A stretch of DNA of 32,487 bases. Origin: an uncultured Thermoleophilia bacterium (lineage in GTDB: Bacteria > Actinomycetota > Thermoleophilia > UBA2241). The stretch's first letter is position 1. Every line of letters begins with the position of its first letter. The stretch lies in NCBI GenBank assembly GCA_903862845.1, contig CAIOZS010000177.1, positions 1 through 32,487 on the forward strand. The letters are read 5' to 3'. The notes under the pieces were generated by a model. It was not told the DNA's origin. It searched no databases and saw nothing but the letters and a program-made list of their open reading frames with translations. Shown in pieces: positions 19,648 through 28,282 of this stretch. Both the position numbers and the translations under genes were made by a program.

Positions 19648-19651
19648 CCGT

Positions 19652-20293
19652 TCATCCTCCAGGGAGAAGCCTGAACGACCAGGTGAGCACCGCCCCGATG
19701 GTGGAATCGAAGACGACCGGGAAGGCGATCATCACGACGAAGAGCCCCATGAAGACGAAGTTCCCGTACCGGTCGTAGGTCACCCAGCGCGCGTAGGCCT
19801 CCTTTGGGAGCAACCCGCCCAAGACCCGCGATCCGTCGAGCGGCGGGATGGGGATCAGGTTGAGCGTCCCCAAAATGACGTTGAGGGCGAACAGGATGTA
19901 CAGGGTCTGCGCCAGCCACATGCTCCACGTGTAGGTGACCCAGATCAGGCCGGCGGCGACCAGCGCCATGAGGTAGTTGGTGATGGGGCCGGCAGCGCCC
20001 ACGAGCATCATGCCGCGCTGCCCGTCCTTGAAGTGGCGCGGGTCCACCGGCACGGGTTTCGCCCAGCCGAAGAAGAAACGCCCGCCCGAGCCGAGGAACG
20101 AAACCGCCAGCATCACCGTCCCCCACGTGTCGAGGTGCTTGAGCGGGTTGAGCGTCAGGCGACCGTGCGCCTTGGCCGTGGGGTCGCCGAGCTTCCAGGC
20201 CACCCAGCCGTGCGCGAGCTCGTGCAGCACCAGGCTCACGAGCAGAAGCGGCGAGATGATGAGGAACTGGACGATGAGGCCGTTGCCGGTCAT
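19652..20293 (-). CDS. Site-2 protease family (M50) membrane protein
   Basis: This 213-residue membrane protein has the zinc metalloprotease motif HELAHGW (about residues 24-30) in its first helix region. The second motif, IPPLDGSRVL (about residues 149-158), supplies the Asp ligand. About five or six hydrophobic segments are visible and no PDZ domain is present, so this is the short YwhC/Rip2-like class. Substrates of that class are mostly unknown. The ATG at 20293 overlaps the stop of the fusion nucleotidyltransferase (ATGA). A related M50 gene beside recombination or segregation genes (scpAB) is common, but those genes are not seen here. Confidence 0.88.
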   Translation of the reverse strand: MTGNGLIVQFLIISPLLLVSLVLHELAHGWVAWKLGDPTAKAHGRLTLNPLKHLDTWGTVMLAVSFLGSGGRFFFGWAKPVPVDPRHFKDGQRGMMLVGAAGPITNYLMALVAAGLIWVTYTWSMWLAQTLYILFALNVILGTLNLIPIPPLDGSRVLGGLLPKEAYARWVTYDRYGNFVFMGLFVVMIAFPVVFDSTIGAVLTWSFRLLPGG

Positions 20294-22899
20294 GCGCGCA
20301 GCCTCGCGGCGGCGGCGAGCTCTTCGGCGCGGGTGTGCACCACGCCGTTCAGCCGCAGATGGAGGACGCTGCGCAGCACCTCGCCCATCGCCGGCGAGGC
20401 TTCGAAGCCGAGGCCGAGCAGGTCCTCGCCGCCGATCCCCAGCGTGACGTGGCGCGTGACGTCGAGAAAGTGGCCGAGGCGCTCGGCGGCGCTGCCCGTG
20501 TCGTCGAGCGCCACGGCCGCGAGGACGGCCTCCAGCGGCTCGCCGCGGGCGAGCTCGTAGAGGTCCGCCTCGCTCGGACCCCTGGCGACGCGGTCCACGA
20601 GGCGCCGGCCCACGACGAGCGCGCGCTCGAGCACCTCGGCGTCGGTCCGGCGGAGGCGCATGCGCTCGGCCCACATGGCGATCTCCTCGGGCTCGAGGTC
20701 GCGGAGCATCCAGACCAGTCGCAGGCGCCAGCGCGGCGTCTCGCCCTCGAGCCGATGCGCGGCGCGCGCCCGATCGCCGCGATGGACGAGGTCGCGCGTC
20801 GCGGCGCCGGCGCGCAGGCGGCCGTGGATGGAAGGCGTGAGCCCGAGCTCCTCCATGCGCCGCAGCGAGAAATCGACCTTGTCCTCCTCGAGGAGAGCGA
20901 TCAGCTCGTCCCTGAGGCGCGCCGAAGAGAGGTCGCCGACAAGGTCCATGGCGCAGCAGGCGCGAGCCAGATTGAGGGTGTGCTCGTCCATGCGCAGCCC
21001 GTAGCGGTTCTCGTAGCGAATGGCGCGCAGCACGCGCGTGGGGTCTTCGATGAAGCTGAGGTTGTGCAGCACAACGATGCGCCGCGCCGCGAGATCGGTC
21101 ATGCCGCCGTAGTAGTCGAGGAGGTCGCCGTAGGTCTCGGGCTTGAGCGAGACCGCCATCGCATTGATCGTGAAATCGCGCCGCGCCAGGTCGCTGCGGA
21201 TGCCCGCGTGCTCCACCTTGGGGAGGGCAGCGGGGTAGGCGTACGACTCGGAGCGCGTGGAGGCTACGTCCACGCGCCGGCGGGCGCCGGCGGCGTCGTG
21301 AGCCACGACGACGGCCGTGCCGAACTTCGCATGCGGGCGCACGTGCCCCTTGAGGCGTTCGGCAAGGTCGCCGGCCAGCGCGATGCCGTCGCCCTCGACA
21401 GCGATGTCGACATCGAAGCCGGGCTCTCCGAGGAGCAGGTCGCGGACCGCGCCGCCGACGAGGTACACGCCGCGCACGCCGGCGGCGACGGCCTGGATCT
21501 GGCGCAGCAGCCCGTCCAGGCCGAGCTCCCCCAGACGCCCGGCGAGATTGGCCACCACGGGCGCCGGCGGCTCCGGCGCGCCCACGTCGCCGGCCACCGC
21601 GCGCCGCGTGGCCGCCCCGAGCACATCGTCGAGGGCGATGCGCGCAGCGCCGGCGTCGCGAACCACGGGCGTCCACCCGATCTCTTCCTGGGCGACGCGG
21701 GCGGCGGCGTGCTCGAGCGTCGCGTCCTCAGCCAGTACCGTCACCCGCGACGTCATGACCGCCTTGACGGGAGCGTGGCCGAGCCCATGAGCGGCGGCAC
21801 GATCGAGGTCGAGGAGCGCCACCTTGCCGACGAGCCACCCATCGTCCGCGACGACGACGCCTCCGAGCCCCTCGCGCCGGCACCGCAGCGCCGCCTCGTC
21901 GACGCTGGTCGACGGCTCGACCGGCGGCGGAAGGGGCGCGAGCACGTCGCGCACCGTGCGCCCCGGGATGATCGCCTCGGGCACCGCCGCAGCGACGGCC
22001 GCCGCGACCTCGTCCAGCGGCCTGTCCTTGACGACCGCCGAGGCGGCGGCGGAGTGACCGCCGCCGCCCACGACGGCCAGAGCCTTGGCCACGTCGAGGC
22101 GCCCGCCGCGGCTCCGCGCCGTCACGAACACGCGGTTCTCCATGGCCACGAGGAGGAAGAAGGCATCGCAGCCGGTGAGGTCCATGACGCGGTGCGCCAC
22201 GACGCTCACGCCCTCCACATACAGATCCTGGCGCAGCGCCGAGAGGAGCACTGTGGCCGCGGCCACGGGAAGCTCCTCGGCCGCCTCGAGCGCGGCCGCC
22301 AGCGTGCGGCGCTGAGCGCCGCTGAGCGCGTTGGCGAGCCACTTCTCTAGCAGAGCAGTGTCGGCGCCGCGCAGCATGCAGAGGGCCAGAGCTTCGGCGT
22401 CGGCGGGGGTCGTCGTGGAGAACGTCAGAGAGCCTGTGTCCTCGTGGATGCCGAGGGCGAACACGGTCGCCTCGAACGGCGTGATGGGGATGCCCCGCTC
22501 GGCGACGATGCGCACGAGCAGCGTCACCAGCGAGCCGTCGGCCGAGGTCACGAGGTTGTCGGGCGGGATGAAGGCCGGCAGGTCGCCCTTGTGGACATGG
22601 TGGTCGAACGCCACGATCTGGACGCCTTCGCGGCCGCAGAGGTCGCCGAGGTCACCGAGCCGGTTCGCGTGGACCGTGTCGACGAGGATCAGGCGACGCA
22701 CGCTATCGCGCTCCACGTCGCCCGGGTCGACGACGGGCACGAGGTCCGCGTACAGCGCCTGGAACTCGCGCACGTTGCGGTTCACGGCGCCGCCGAGACA
22801 GATGGCTGCCTCTGGGTAAAGCTTGCGCGCCGCGACCATCGCCGCGAAAGCGTCGAAGTCGGTGTTGGTGTGCGTCGCGATGAGCTCCGGGGTGCGCAT
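20290..22899 (-). CDS. DHH-phosphoesterase / CBS pair / tRNA nucleotidyltransferase fusion
   Basis: This 869-residue multidomain protein starts with a DHH-DHHA1 phosphoesterase (about residues 1-305: THTNTDFDAF, DHH at 99-101, GIHEDTGS, GGGGHSAAAS near 278). Two CBS domains follow (about 315-370 and 378-430). The class II nucleotidyltransferase head has LVGGAVRDLLLGEPGFDVDIA (split here at 480-500; metal Asp496 and Asp498) and RRDFTINAMA. The poly(A)-polymerase/CCA-type neck and body complete it (EDPTRVLRAIRYENRYG). Similar long enzymes are A-adding or CCA-adding partners in Aquifex and some deep-branching bacteria. Which nucleotide it adds is not clear from sequence. The ATG at 22899 has no ribosome site but a TATACT box 6 nt upstream, suggesting a leaderless start. 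Confidence 0.9.
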   Translation of the reverse strand: MRTPELIATHTNTDFDAFAAMVAARKLYPEAAICLGGAVNRNVREFQALYADLVPVVDPGDVERDSVRRLILVDTVHANRLGDLGDLCGREGVQIVAFDHHVHKGDLPAFIPPDNLVTSADGSLVTLLVRIVAERGIPITPFEATVFALGIHEDTGSLTFSTTTPADAEALALCMLRGADTALLEKWLANALSGAQRRTLAAALEAAEELPVAAATVLLSALRQDLYVEGVSVVAHRVMDLTGCDAFFLLVAMENRVFVTARSRGGRLDVAKALAVVGGGGHSAAASAVVKDRPLDEVAAAVAAAVPEAIIPGRTVRDVLAPLPPPVEPSTSVDEAALRCRREGLGGVVVADDGWLVGKVALLDLDRAAAHGLGHAPVKAVMTSRVTVLAEDATLEHAAARVAQEEIGWTPVVRDAGAARIALDDVLGAATRRAVAGDVGAPEPPAPVVANLAGRLGELGLDGLLRQIQAVAAGVRGVYLVGGAVRDLLLGEPGFDVDIAVEGDGIALAGDLAERLKGHVRPHAKFGTAVVVAHDAAGARRRVDVASTRSESYAYPAALPKVEHAGIRSDLARRDFTINAMAVSLKPETYGDLLDYYGGMTDLAARRIVVLHNLSFIEDPTRVLRAIRYENRYGLRMDEHTLNLARACCAMDLVGDLSSARLRDELIALLEEDKVDFSLRRMEELGLTPSIHGRLRAGAATRDLVHRGDRARAAHRLEGETPRWRLRLVWMLRDLEPEEIAMWAERMRLRRTDAEVLERALVVGRRLVDRVARGPSEADLYELARGEPLEAVLAAVALDDTGSAAERLGHFLDVTRHVTLGIGGEDLLGLGFEASPAMGEVLRSVLHLRLNGVVHTRAEELAAAARLRA

Positions 22900-22905
22900 G
22901 TCTGC

Positions 22906-22911
22906 AGTATA
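22906..22911 (-). promoter_or_regulatory. -10 box of a likely leaderless promoter for the fusion nucleotidyltransferase
   Basis: TATACT on the minus strand (5 of 6 consensus) ends exactly 6 nt before the ATG at 22899. No Shine-Dalgarno sequence lies between recG and this ATG. A transcript starting 7 nt after the -10 would begin at the A of ATG. No clear -35 is seen. Confidence 0.5.
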
Positions 22912-22934
22912 CGGGAGCGCGGCGGCGCGGCCCC

Positions 22935-25097
22935 TCAGGCCTTGAGCAGCCAGGCGAGCTCGCGGCCGAAGGCGCCGTCGACGGCCGCGCGCAGAGGCGC
23001 GTTGACCGGCCCACTGAGGTCGGGGTCCGCGGCGATGATCTCCGTGGCCAGCTCGCGAGCGCGCAGCAGCGCCGCGCGGTCGTGCGCCAGGCGGGCGAGC
23101 TTGAGGTCCGGCACGCCCGCCTGCCTCGCGCCCATCACCTGGCCCTCGCCGCGAATCTCGAGATCGCGGTCGGCGAGCTCAAAGCCGTCGTTGGTCTCGA
23201 GCAGGGCCTCGAGCCGCGCCCGGGAAGCGCCGGTTTCGGCCTGCGAAAAGAGCAGGCAGTACGACTTGGCCGTCCCCCTCCCCACGCGCCCGCGGAGCTG
23301 GTGGAGTTGCGCGAGGCCGAAGCGCTCGGCGCCCTCGACGATCATCACGGAGGCGTTGGGCACGTCGATGCCGACCTCGATCAGGCTGGTCGAGACCAAC
23401 ACGTGCACGTCGCCGGCCTTGAAAGCGTGCATGACGGCGTCGCGCTCGGCCGACCTCATCTGCCCGTGCACCACCGCCACGCGGCTGTCGCGAAACGGCC
23501 CGGCCTGCAGGCGCTCCGCCTCGGCCACGGCCGTGGCCGCCGAGATCGAATCCGACTCGTCGATGGCCGGGCACACCACGTAGACCTGGCGTCCTCCGGC
23601 GACCTGCTTGCGCACGAAGTCGTAGCCCACTTCGCGCTGACCCTCGTCCACGAGACGCGTGACGACCGGGCGACGACCGGCAGGCGACCCCGCGATCGTG
23701 GTCACATCGAGGTCGCCGTACACGGTCAGCGCCAGGGTGCGCGGGATCGGCGTGGCCGTCATGTGCAGGACGTGCGGCGCGCGGCCGCCGCGCTCGGCGC
23801 GCCGCACGAGCGCGTCGCGCTGCTCCACGCCGAAACGGTGCTGCTCGTCGATGACGAGCAGCGCCAGGCCGGCGAGCTCCACGTCCTCCTGCAAGAGCGC
23901 GTGCGTGCCGATCACGAGGCGGGCCGCGCCGCTCGAGATCCTCTCGAGCGCGGCCCGCCGCTGCTTCGCGGTCAGCGCCGCGGTCAGCAGCTCGGCCGGG
24001 CCGACCACGCCGGCGAGGCGCGCCGCCGTCTCGGCGTGCTGCACGGCCAACGTCTCGGTGGGGGCCATGAGGGCGCCCTGAAAGCCGGCCTCAGCCGCGC
24101 GCACGAGGCAGTACAGCGCCACGACCGTCTTGCCCGAGCCCACGTCCCCCTGCAGCAGCCGGCGCATGGGGACCGTGCCGGCGAGGTCCGCGTCCAGCTC
24201 GTCGAGCGCCTGGCGCTGATGCGCGGTCAGCTCGAACGGCAGACCTTCCAGAAAGGTCCGACTGAGGTCGGACGGCGTGGCGAGGGCCGGCGCCGCGGCG
24301 CGGCGCCGCTGCTCGCCCTTGTGGAGCAGCAGTCCCACCTGCATCAGGAGCAACTCTTCGAGCACCAGGCGGGCGCGCGCGACGGCCGCCTCTTCGAGGT
24401 CGCGCGGCAGATGCACGGCCAGCGTGGCGTCGGCGCGCGTCGGTAGCCCCTCGCGCTCGCGGAGCGCGGCGGGCAGCGGGTCGGGGAGCCGGCGCATCGC
24501 CGGGCGCACGGCCCGCAGGAGGCCGCGCAGCAGCCGCGCCGACACCTGTTCGCTGGCCGGATACACGGGGACGATGCCCTCGGTGTGGACGGAGTCGCCC
24601 TCCTCTTCCTCCAGGATCTCGTGGCTCTTCACGACGAACGACGAGCGCCCGCCCTGCGGCCGGTACGTGCCCCGCACGCTGAGCCGCATGCCCTCCGCCA
24701 GGACCTTGACGAGGTACCGCTGGTTGAACCACACCGCCTCGATGGCGCCGGTCTCGTCGCTGAGCACGACGCGCACGATGTCCACCCGGCGCCTCGCGGT
24801 GCGCTCGGCGACGACGCGCCCGACGGTGCCGCGCACCGTCGCCTCCTCCCCGACCTTGAGGTCGCGGATCCGTTTGCGGTCGCGGAAGTCCTCGTAGCGG
24901 CGCGGGAAGTGATCGATGAGGTCGCCCACGGTCACGAGGCCGAAGCCCGCGAGACGCCGGGCCACCGGCCTCGTGACGTGCTCGAGCTCGGCCACTGGAG
25001 TGGCGAGGACGGCTGGGTCGAAGAAGAGTCGCGGGGCGGGCGGCCGTGCGTGGTACCGGCCGCCGCCGAAGCGCAGCGGGAGTCCGGGATCGGTCAC
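22935..25097 (-). CDS. recG: ATP-dependent DNA helicase RecG
   Basis: This 720-residue helicase regresses stalled replication forks and processes branched DNA. The N-terminal wedge/OB region (about residues 35-170; VTVGDLIDHFPRRYEDFRD, GTVGRVVAERT) is followed by the motor. Walker A is LLQGDVGSGKTVV (317-324 core), with MAPTETLAVQH, the DEQH box (VIDEQHRFGVEQR) and motif III MTATPIPRTLALT. Helicase domain 2 has TSLIEVGIDVPNASVM and QLRGRVGRG. The TRG-like C-terminus has DLEIRGEGQVMGARQAG. It starts with GTG at 25097, overlapping the degV stop (GTGA). Confidence 0.95.
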   Translation of the reverse strand: MTDPGLPLRFGGGRYHARPPAPRLFFDPAVLATPVAELEHVTRPVARRLAGFGLVTVGDLIDHFPRRYEDFRDRKRIRDLKVGEEATVRGTVGRVVAERTARRRVDIVRVVLSDETGAIEAVWFNQRYLVKVLAEGMRLSVRGTYRPQGGRSSFVVKSHEILEEEEGDSVHTEGIVPVYPASEQVSARLLRGLLRAVRPAMRRLPDPLPAALREREGLPTRADATLAVHLPRDLEEAAVARARLVLEELLLMQVGLLLHKGEQRRRAAAPALATPSDLSRTFLEGLPFELTAHQRQALDELDADLAGTVPMRRLLQGDVGSGKTVVALYCLVRAAEAGFQGALMAPTETLAVQHAETAARLAGVVGPAELLTAALTAKQRRAALERISSGAARLVIGTHALLQEDVELAGLALLVIDEQHRFGVEQRDALVRRAERGGRAPHVLHMTATPIPRTLALTVYGDLDVTTIAGSPAGRRPVVTRLVDEGQREVGYDFVRKQVAGGRQVYVVCPAIDESDSISAATAVAEAERLQAGPFRDSRVAVVHGQMRSAERDAVMHAFKAGDVHVLVSTSLIEVGIDVPNASVMIVEGAERFGLAQLHQLRGRVGRGTAKSYCLLFSQAETGASRARLEALLETNDGFELADRDLEIRGEGQVMGARQAGVPDLKLARLAHDRAALLRARELATEIIAADPDLSGPVNAPLRAAVDGAFGRELAWLLKA

Positions 25098-25954
25098 TCC
25101 GCGATCATGGCAAACGCGGCGGTCCCCGGGCCGATGTGCGTGCCGACCACCGCCGCGACGTGACAGTGCAGCACGAAGTGCGAGTTGGGCCGCAGCCGCT
25201 CGATCATCTCGCGGATGAGCCGCGGCTCCTCTTCGTTGATGGCATCGATGGTGGCGAAGTACAGCTCGTCGTCCGGCGCGCTCTTCTCTTCGACGAAGCG
25301 TTGCATCGCGGCCATCGCCTTCTTCAGGCCGCGCACCTTGGCGTAGCCTTGAAGCGTGCCTTCCTCGGCGCAGATCAGCGGCTTGATGTCGAAGACGCCA
25401 CCGACGAACGAAGCGGCGCGGCCGATGCGCCCGCCGCGGCGCAAGTACTCGAGGGTCGCGGCGTGCACCATCAGGCTCGAGTGCTCGGTGAAGTGCTTGA
25501 TATAGGCACGCGCCTCGGCGAGCGTGCAGCCGCGCTCGAGGCGGGCGCGCAGACGCTCGCCGCCGAGGGACAGGGCGCCCGTCACGGTGCGCAGGTCGTA
25601 GACCTCGACCCCGTCGATCTGCGCGGCCGCCTGCTCGGCAGAGCGCACGGTGCCGCTCATCTCACCGGAGATGTGCAACGAGAAGACGCGCTCGTAGGTC
25701 TGCCTGGCCTCCTCGTACACGGCAAGGAACTCCCCGGCGGTGGGCTGCGACGTGGTCGGGAGCACCTCGGACGCCTCGAGCTTGGCGAAGAACTCCAGGT
25801 ACGTCATGTCGACGCCGTCGCGATAGGTCTCGTCGCCGAAGTGGACCTTGAGCGGCACCATGTACATGCCGGGCCTCTCGAAGAACCCTGGCGACGGATC
25901 GCAGGTGGAATCGAGGACGATGGCCGTGTTGTCCAAGGTGAGCAGGTCGGTCAT
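25094..25954 (-). CDS. fakB: DegV family fatty-acid-binding protein (FakB-like)
   Basis: This 286-residue protein belongs to the DegV/EDD family. It starts with NTAIVLDSTCDPSP, the family's DST motif, and continues with TSQPTAGEF and the SLHISGEMSGTV segment that holds the fatty-acid carboxylate. ATLEYLRRGGRIGRAAS and the central FDIKPLI are also typical. FakB proteins present fatty acids to FakA for phosphorylation, feeding phospholipid synthesis. The ATG at 25954 overlaps the fakA stop (ATGA), which strongly links it to FakA. It could also bind another lipid. The gene symbol rests on context and family. Confidence 0.88.
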   Translation of the reverse strand: MTDLLTLDNTAIVLDSTCDPSPGFFERPGMYMVPLKVHFGDETYRDGVDMTYLEFFAKLEASEVLPTTSQPTAGEFLAVYEEARQTYERVFSLHISGEMSGTVRSAEQAAAQIDGVEVYDLRTVTGALSLGGERLRARLERGCTLAEARAYIKHFTEHSSLMVHAATLEYLRRGGRIGRAASFVGGVFDIKPLICAEEGTLQGYAKVRGLKKAMAAMQRFVEEKSAPDDELYFATIDAINEEEPRLIREMIERLRPNSHFVLHCHVAAVVGTHIGPGTAAFAMIAE

Positions 25955-27579
25955 TCGGCGCTCGCAAGGATGGGGTACAGCGGCTGACCGCCCTCGTGGA
26001 AGTGGACCTCGGCGGCGGGCGTGAGCCGCGCGGCCAGCTCTTCGAGCCGCGCGCGGCTCACGCCCGACCCGTTGAGCGCCGTGAGCACGGTGACAAGCTC
26101 CGCCTCGACCCGGGCGAACTCCTGAAGCACGCCGCCGAAAGCCTCGTCGAGCCCTTCGCAGGAGGCTACGAGCCGTCCGTCGACGATGCCCATGGCCTGG
26201 CCCTTGCGGACCGCGACCCCGTCGAGCTCCGAGTCGCGCACCGCGCGCGTGACCTCCGCCGAGTGCACGCCCGCGATGGCGTCCTGCATCGCCCGCGCGT
26301 TGCCGACGGCGTCGTCGCCGGGGTCGAAGGCCACCATGGCCGCCAGGCCCACGGGGATGGACGTCGAGGGCACGACGGCGATGTGCCGCGGGCTCATGCC
26401 GGCGGCCTGCTCGGCGGTGAGGATGACATTGCCGTTGTTGGGCAGCACCACGACCTCTTCGGCGCCCAGGGCTTCCACCGCCTCGAGCAGCTGCGCGGCG
26501 CTCGGGTTCATCGACTGGCCGCCGTCGACCACGGCGTGACAGCCGAGCTCGCGGAACAGCGCCTTGTTGCCCTCGCCGGCGACCACGGCCACGACGACCG
26601 TGCCTTCCGCGAGCCCGGGCCGGCCCTGCAGGCGCTCGTCGCGCGCCTTGGTCTGCTCGTGCATGTCGTTGATCTCGACCTCGCCGATGGTGCCCAGCTT
26701 GAGCGCTTCGCTGAGCACGATCCCGGGGTCGTTGGTGTGGACGTGGACCTTGACCATGTGCCGGTCGCCGACCACGAGGGCGCTGTCGCCGAGAGGCGCG
26801 AGAAATGCCTCGAACGCGGCCCTGTCGATGGCCTCGCCGGTGATGAGCAGGCTGGTGCAGTAGCGGTACGCGGACAGCTCCGACGCGGCGTCTGGAGGCG
26901 GCGCCTTCGGGGCGCAGCCCCCCTCCCCCGTGCGCAGAGCGACCCGCGCCAGCGAGACGGCAATGCCTGCATGCATGAGCTCGGCGATGCCGGCCGCGAG
27001 GCCGCGGAAGAGCACGAGAAGGCCGTACCCGCCGGCGTCGACGACGCCGGCCTTCTGCAGGGCCGGGAGCTGCTCGGTCGTCTTCTCGACGGCCACTCTG
27101 CCGGCTTCTTCGACGGCGACGAGCAGCCTGTCGAGCCCCAGCGTGTCGGGCACGCCGTGCGCGGCCTCCGCCATCTTGCGGACCACCGTGAGCATGGTGC
27201 CCTCGACGGGCTCTTTGACGGCGCGGTAGGCACAGGCGGCGCCTTCGGAGAGAGCCTCCTTGAAATCGGCCGTGGTGAGGTCTTCGGAGCGGCCCCATAC
27301 GTCGCAGAGGCCGCGGACGATCTGCGACAGGATGACGCCGGAATTGCCGCGCGCGCCCATGAGCGAACCCTTGGTGACGGCCGCGGCCACGCCGGGGATG
27401 CCCTCAGAGTCGCTCTGCTGCAGCTCCTCGAGGACGGCGCGCACGGTGAGCGCGAGGTTGGTACCCGTGTCGCCGTCCGGCACCGGATACACGTTGAGGT
27501 CGTTGATGACCCCGCGCTCCGCCTCGATGGCGGCGAGGGCGGCGTCGATGACCGTGATGGCGGCGAGCCGGACGCTCAA
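25951..27579 (-). CDS. fakA: FakA/YloV-type fatty acid kinase (DhaL domain protein)
   Basis: This 542-residue protein has an N-terminal DhaL (DAK2) ATP-binding domain (about residues 1-200) with INDLNVYPVPDGDTGTNLA, whose Asp35 and Asp37 bind Mg. GSLMGARGNSGVILSQ and DAGGYGLL complete the domain. The middle and C-terminal EDD-like part contains TVVAVVAGEGNKALF and VVVLPNNGNVILTAEQA. It phosphorylates FakB-bound fatty acids. The start appears to be TTG at 27579, which overlaps the asp23 stop as TTGA with GCAGGA just before it. The length is close to the family's roughly 550 residues. The order asp23-fakA-degV-recG is conserved in many Gram-positives. Confidence 0.92.
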   Translation of the reverse strand: MSVRLAAITVIDAALAAIEAERGVINDLNVYPVPDGDTGTNLALTVRAVLEELQQSDSEGIPGVAAAVTKGSLMGARGNSGVILSQIVRGLCDVWGRSEDLTTADFKEALSEGAACAYRAVKEPVEGTMLTVVRKMAEAAHGVPDTLGLDRLLVAVEEAGRVAVEKTTEQLPALQKAGVVDAGGYGLLVLFRGLAAGIAELMHAGIAVSLARVALRTGEGGCAPKAPPPDAASELSAYRYCTSLLITGEAIDRAAFEAFLAPLGDSALVVGDRHMVKVHVHTNDPGIVLSEALKLGTIGEVEINDMHEQTKARDERLQGRPGLAEGTVVVAVVAGEGNKALFRELGCHAVVDGGQSMNPSAAQLLEAVEALGAEEVVVLPNNGNVILTAEQAAGMSPRHIAVVPSTSIPVGLAAMVAFDPGDDAVGNARAMQDAIAGVHSAEVTRAVRDSELDGVAVRKGQAMGIVDGRLVASCEGLDEAFGGVLQEFARVEAELVTVLTALNGSGVSRARLEELAARLTPAAEVHFHEGGQPLYPILASAE

Positions 27580-27941
27580 TCCTGCAGATCCTCCACGCGC
27601 ACGCTGATCTCGCCGAGCGGCACTCCGCCGACCTCAGCGACCTGGTAGCGCACCTGCTCCCGCAGGTTGGCGGTCACCTGCGCGAGATTGACCCCGCGCT
27701 CCATGATGACGTGGAGTCCGATATTGGCGGTGCCGTCCTGGATGTCGACCTCGACGCCTTCGGTGAGCGAGCCGCGGAAGAAGCGCGCCAGCTTGCGGAT
27801 GGGCGATTCCTGCATGGCAACGACGCCATACGTGGCGCGCGCCGCCTTGCCGGCAAGCTTCGCGATGACCTGGTGGGCCACCGTGATGCCGCCCTCAAGG
27901 CCCGGCGACGAGAAGGGGATGCGGAGGTCTGGTGACGACAC
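27576..27941 (-). CDS. Asp23/Gls24 (YloU) family envelope-stress protein
   Basis: This 121-residue Asp23/Gls24 protein starts near LEGGITVAHQVIAKLAGKAA. GVEVDIQDGTANIGLHVIME (split between strands) and VNLAQVTANLREQVRYQVAE are the typical segments. Members sit at the membrane or support envelope function and nearly always precede fakA. It starts with GTG at 27941 with GGGAGG about 10 nt upstream, and it overlaps the fakA TTG. No membrane segment is seen, so any membrane link would be through a partner. Confidence 0.9.
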   Translation of the reverse strand: MSSPDLRIPFSSPGLEGGITVAHQVIAKLAGKAARATYGVVAMQESPIRKLARFFRGSLTEGVEVDIQDGTANIGLHVIMERGVNLAQVTANLREQVRYQVAEVGGVPLGEISVRVEDLQD

Positions 27942-27960
27942 GATGCGCGTACCTCCCGGC

Positions 27961-28167
27961 TCAGGACCCCGGGCCCGCGAGGCGGTTTAGCTCCTCGACG
28001 ACGACCGCGGGATCGACCTGATGAAGGATGGCGCCCGCCTCGATTGACTCGGACTGCGCCCCGATGCACAGGCAGCACGCCATCCCGTGGCTCTCGAACA
28101 CCCCTCGCGCCCCGGGCTCTGATTCGAGCGCCTCGAAGATGGACATCTCTTTGTGGAAGCGGGCCAT
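27961..28167 (-). CDS. DUF1858 small Cys-containing protein
   Basis: This 68-residue protein fits DUF1858. EALESEPGARGVFESHGM leads into a CCLCIGA motif and a helical C-terminus (VDPAVVVEELNRL). The conserved Cys pair after a Gly is the family hallmark, and a metal or redox partner role is possible but unproven. The ATG at 28167 has GAGGCGTG just upstream. It is the first gene of the minus-strand train, 19 bp before asp23, and divergent from rpmB. DUF1858 domains are common in anaerobes. Confidence 0.78.
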   Translation of the reverse strand: MARFHKEMSIFEALESEPGARGVFESHGMACCLCIGAQSESIEAGAILHQVDPAVVVEELNRLAGPGS

Positions 28168-28217
28168 CACGCCTCGGCGGGACGGTGGACAGGGCAGGCT
28201 GACCGTGGGCACGCGTC

Positions 28218-28246
28218 TTGCGTTGCTCAGCCGGGTGCAGCATACT
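28218..28246 (+). promoter_or_regulatory. Promoter of rpmB
   Basis: TTGCGT (28218-28223) is followed after 17 bp by CATACT (28241-28246), with a predicted start about 30 nt before the rpmB ATG. The -35 match is moderate. The -10 overlaps the likely minus-strand -10 for the DUF1858 operon. Confidence 0.45.
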
Positions 28247-28268
28247 AGCGCAGCTATCGCCCAATCAA
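28239..28268 (-). promoter_or_regulatory. Candidate divergent promoter for the DUF1858-asp23-fakA train
   Basis: On the minus strand TTGATT (28263-28268) lies 18 bp from TATGCT (28239-28244), or 15 bp from TAGTAT (28242-28247). It overlaps the rpmB promoter on the other strand, so the two may compete for polymerase. Confidence 0.3.
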
Positions 28269-28282
28269 GTTGAGGAACGGCC

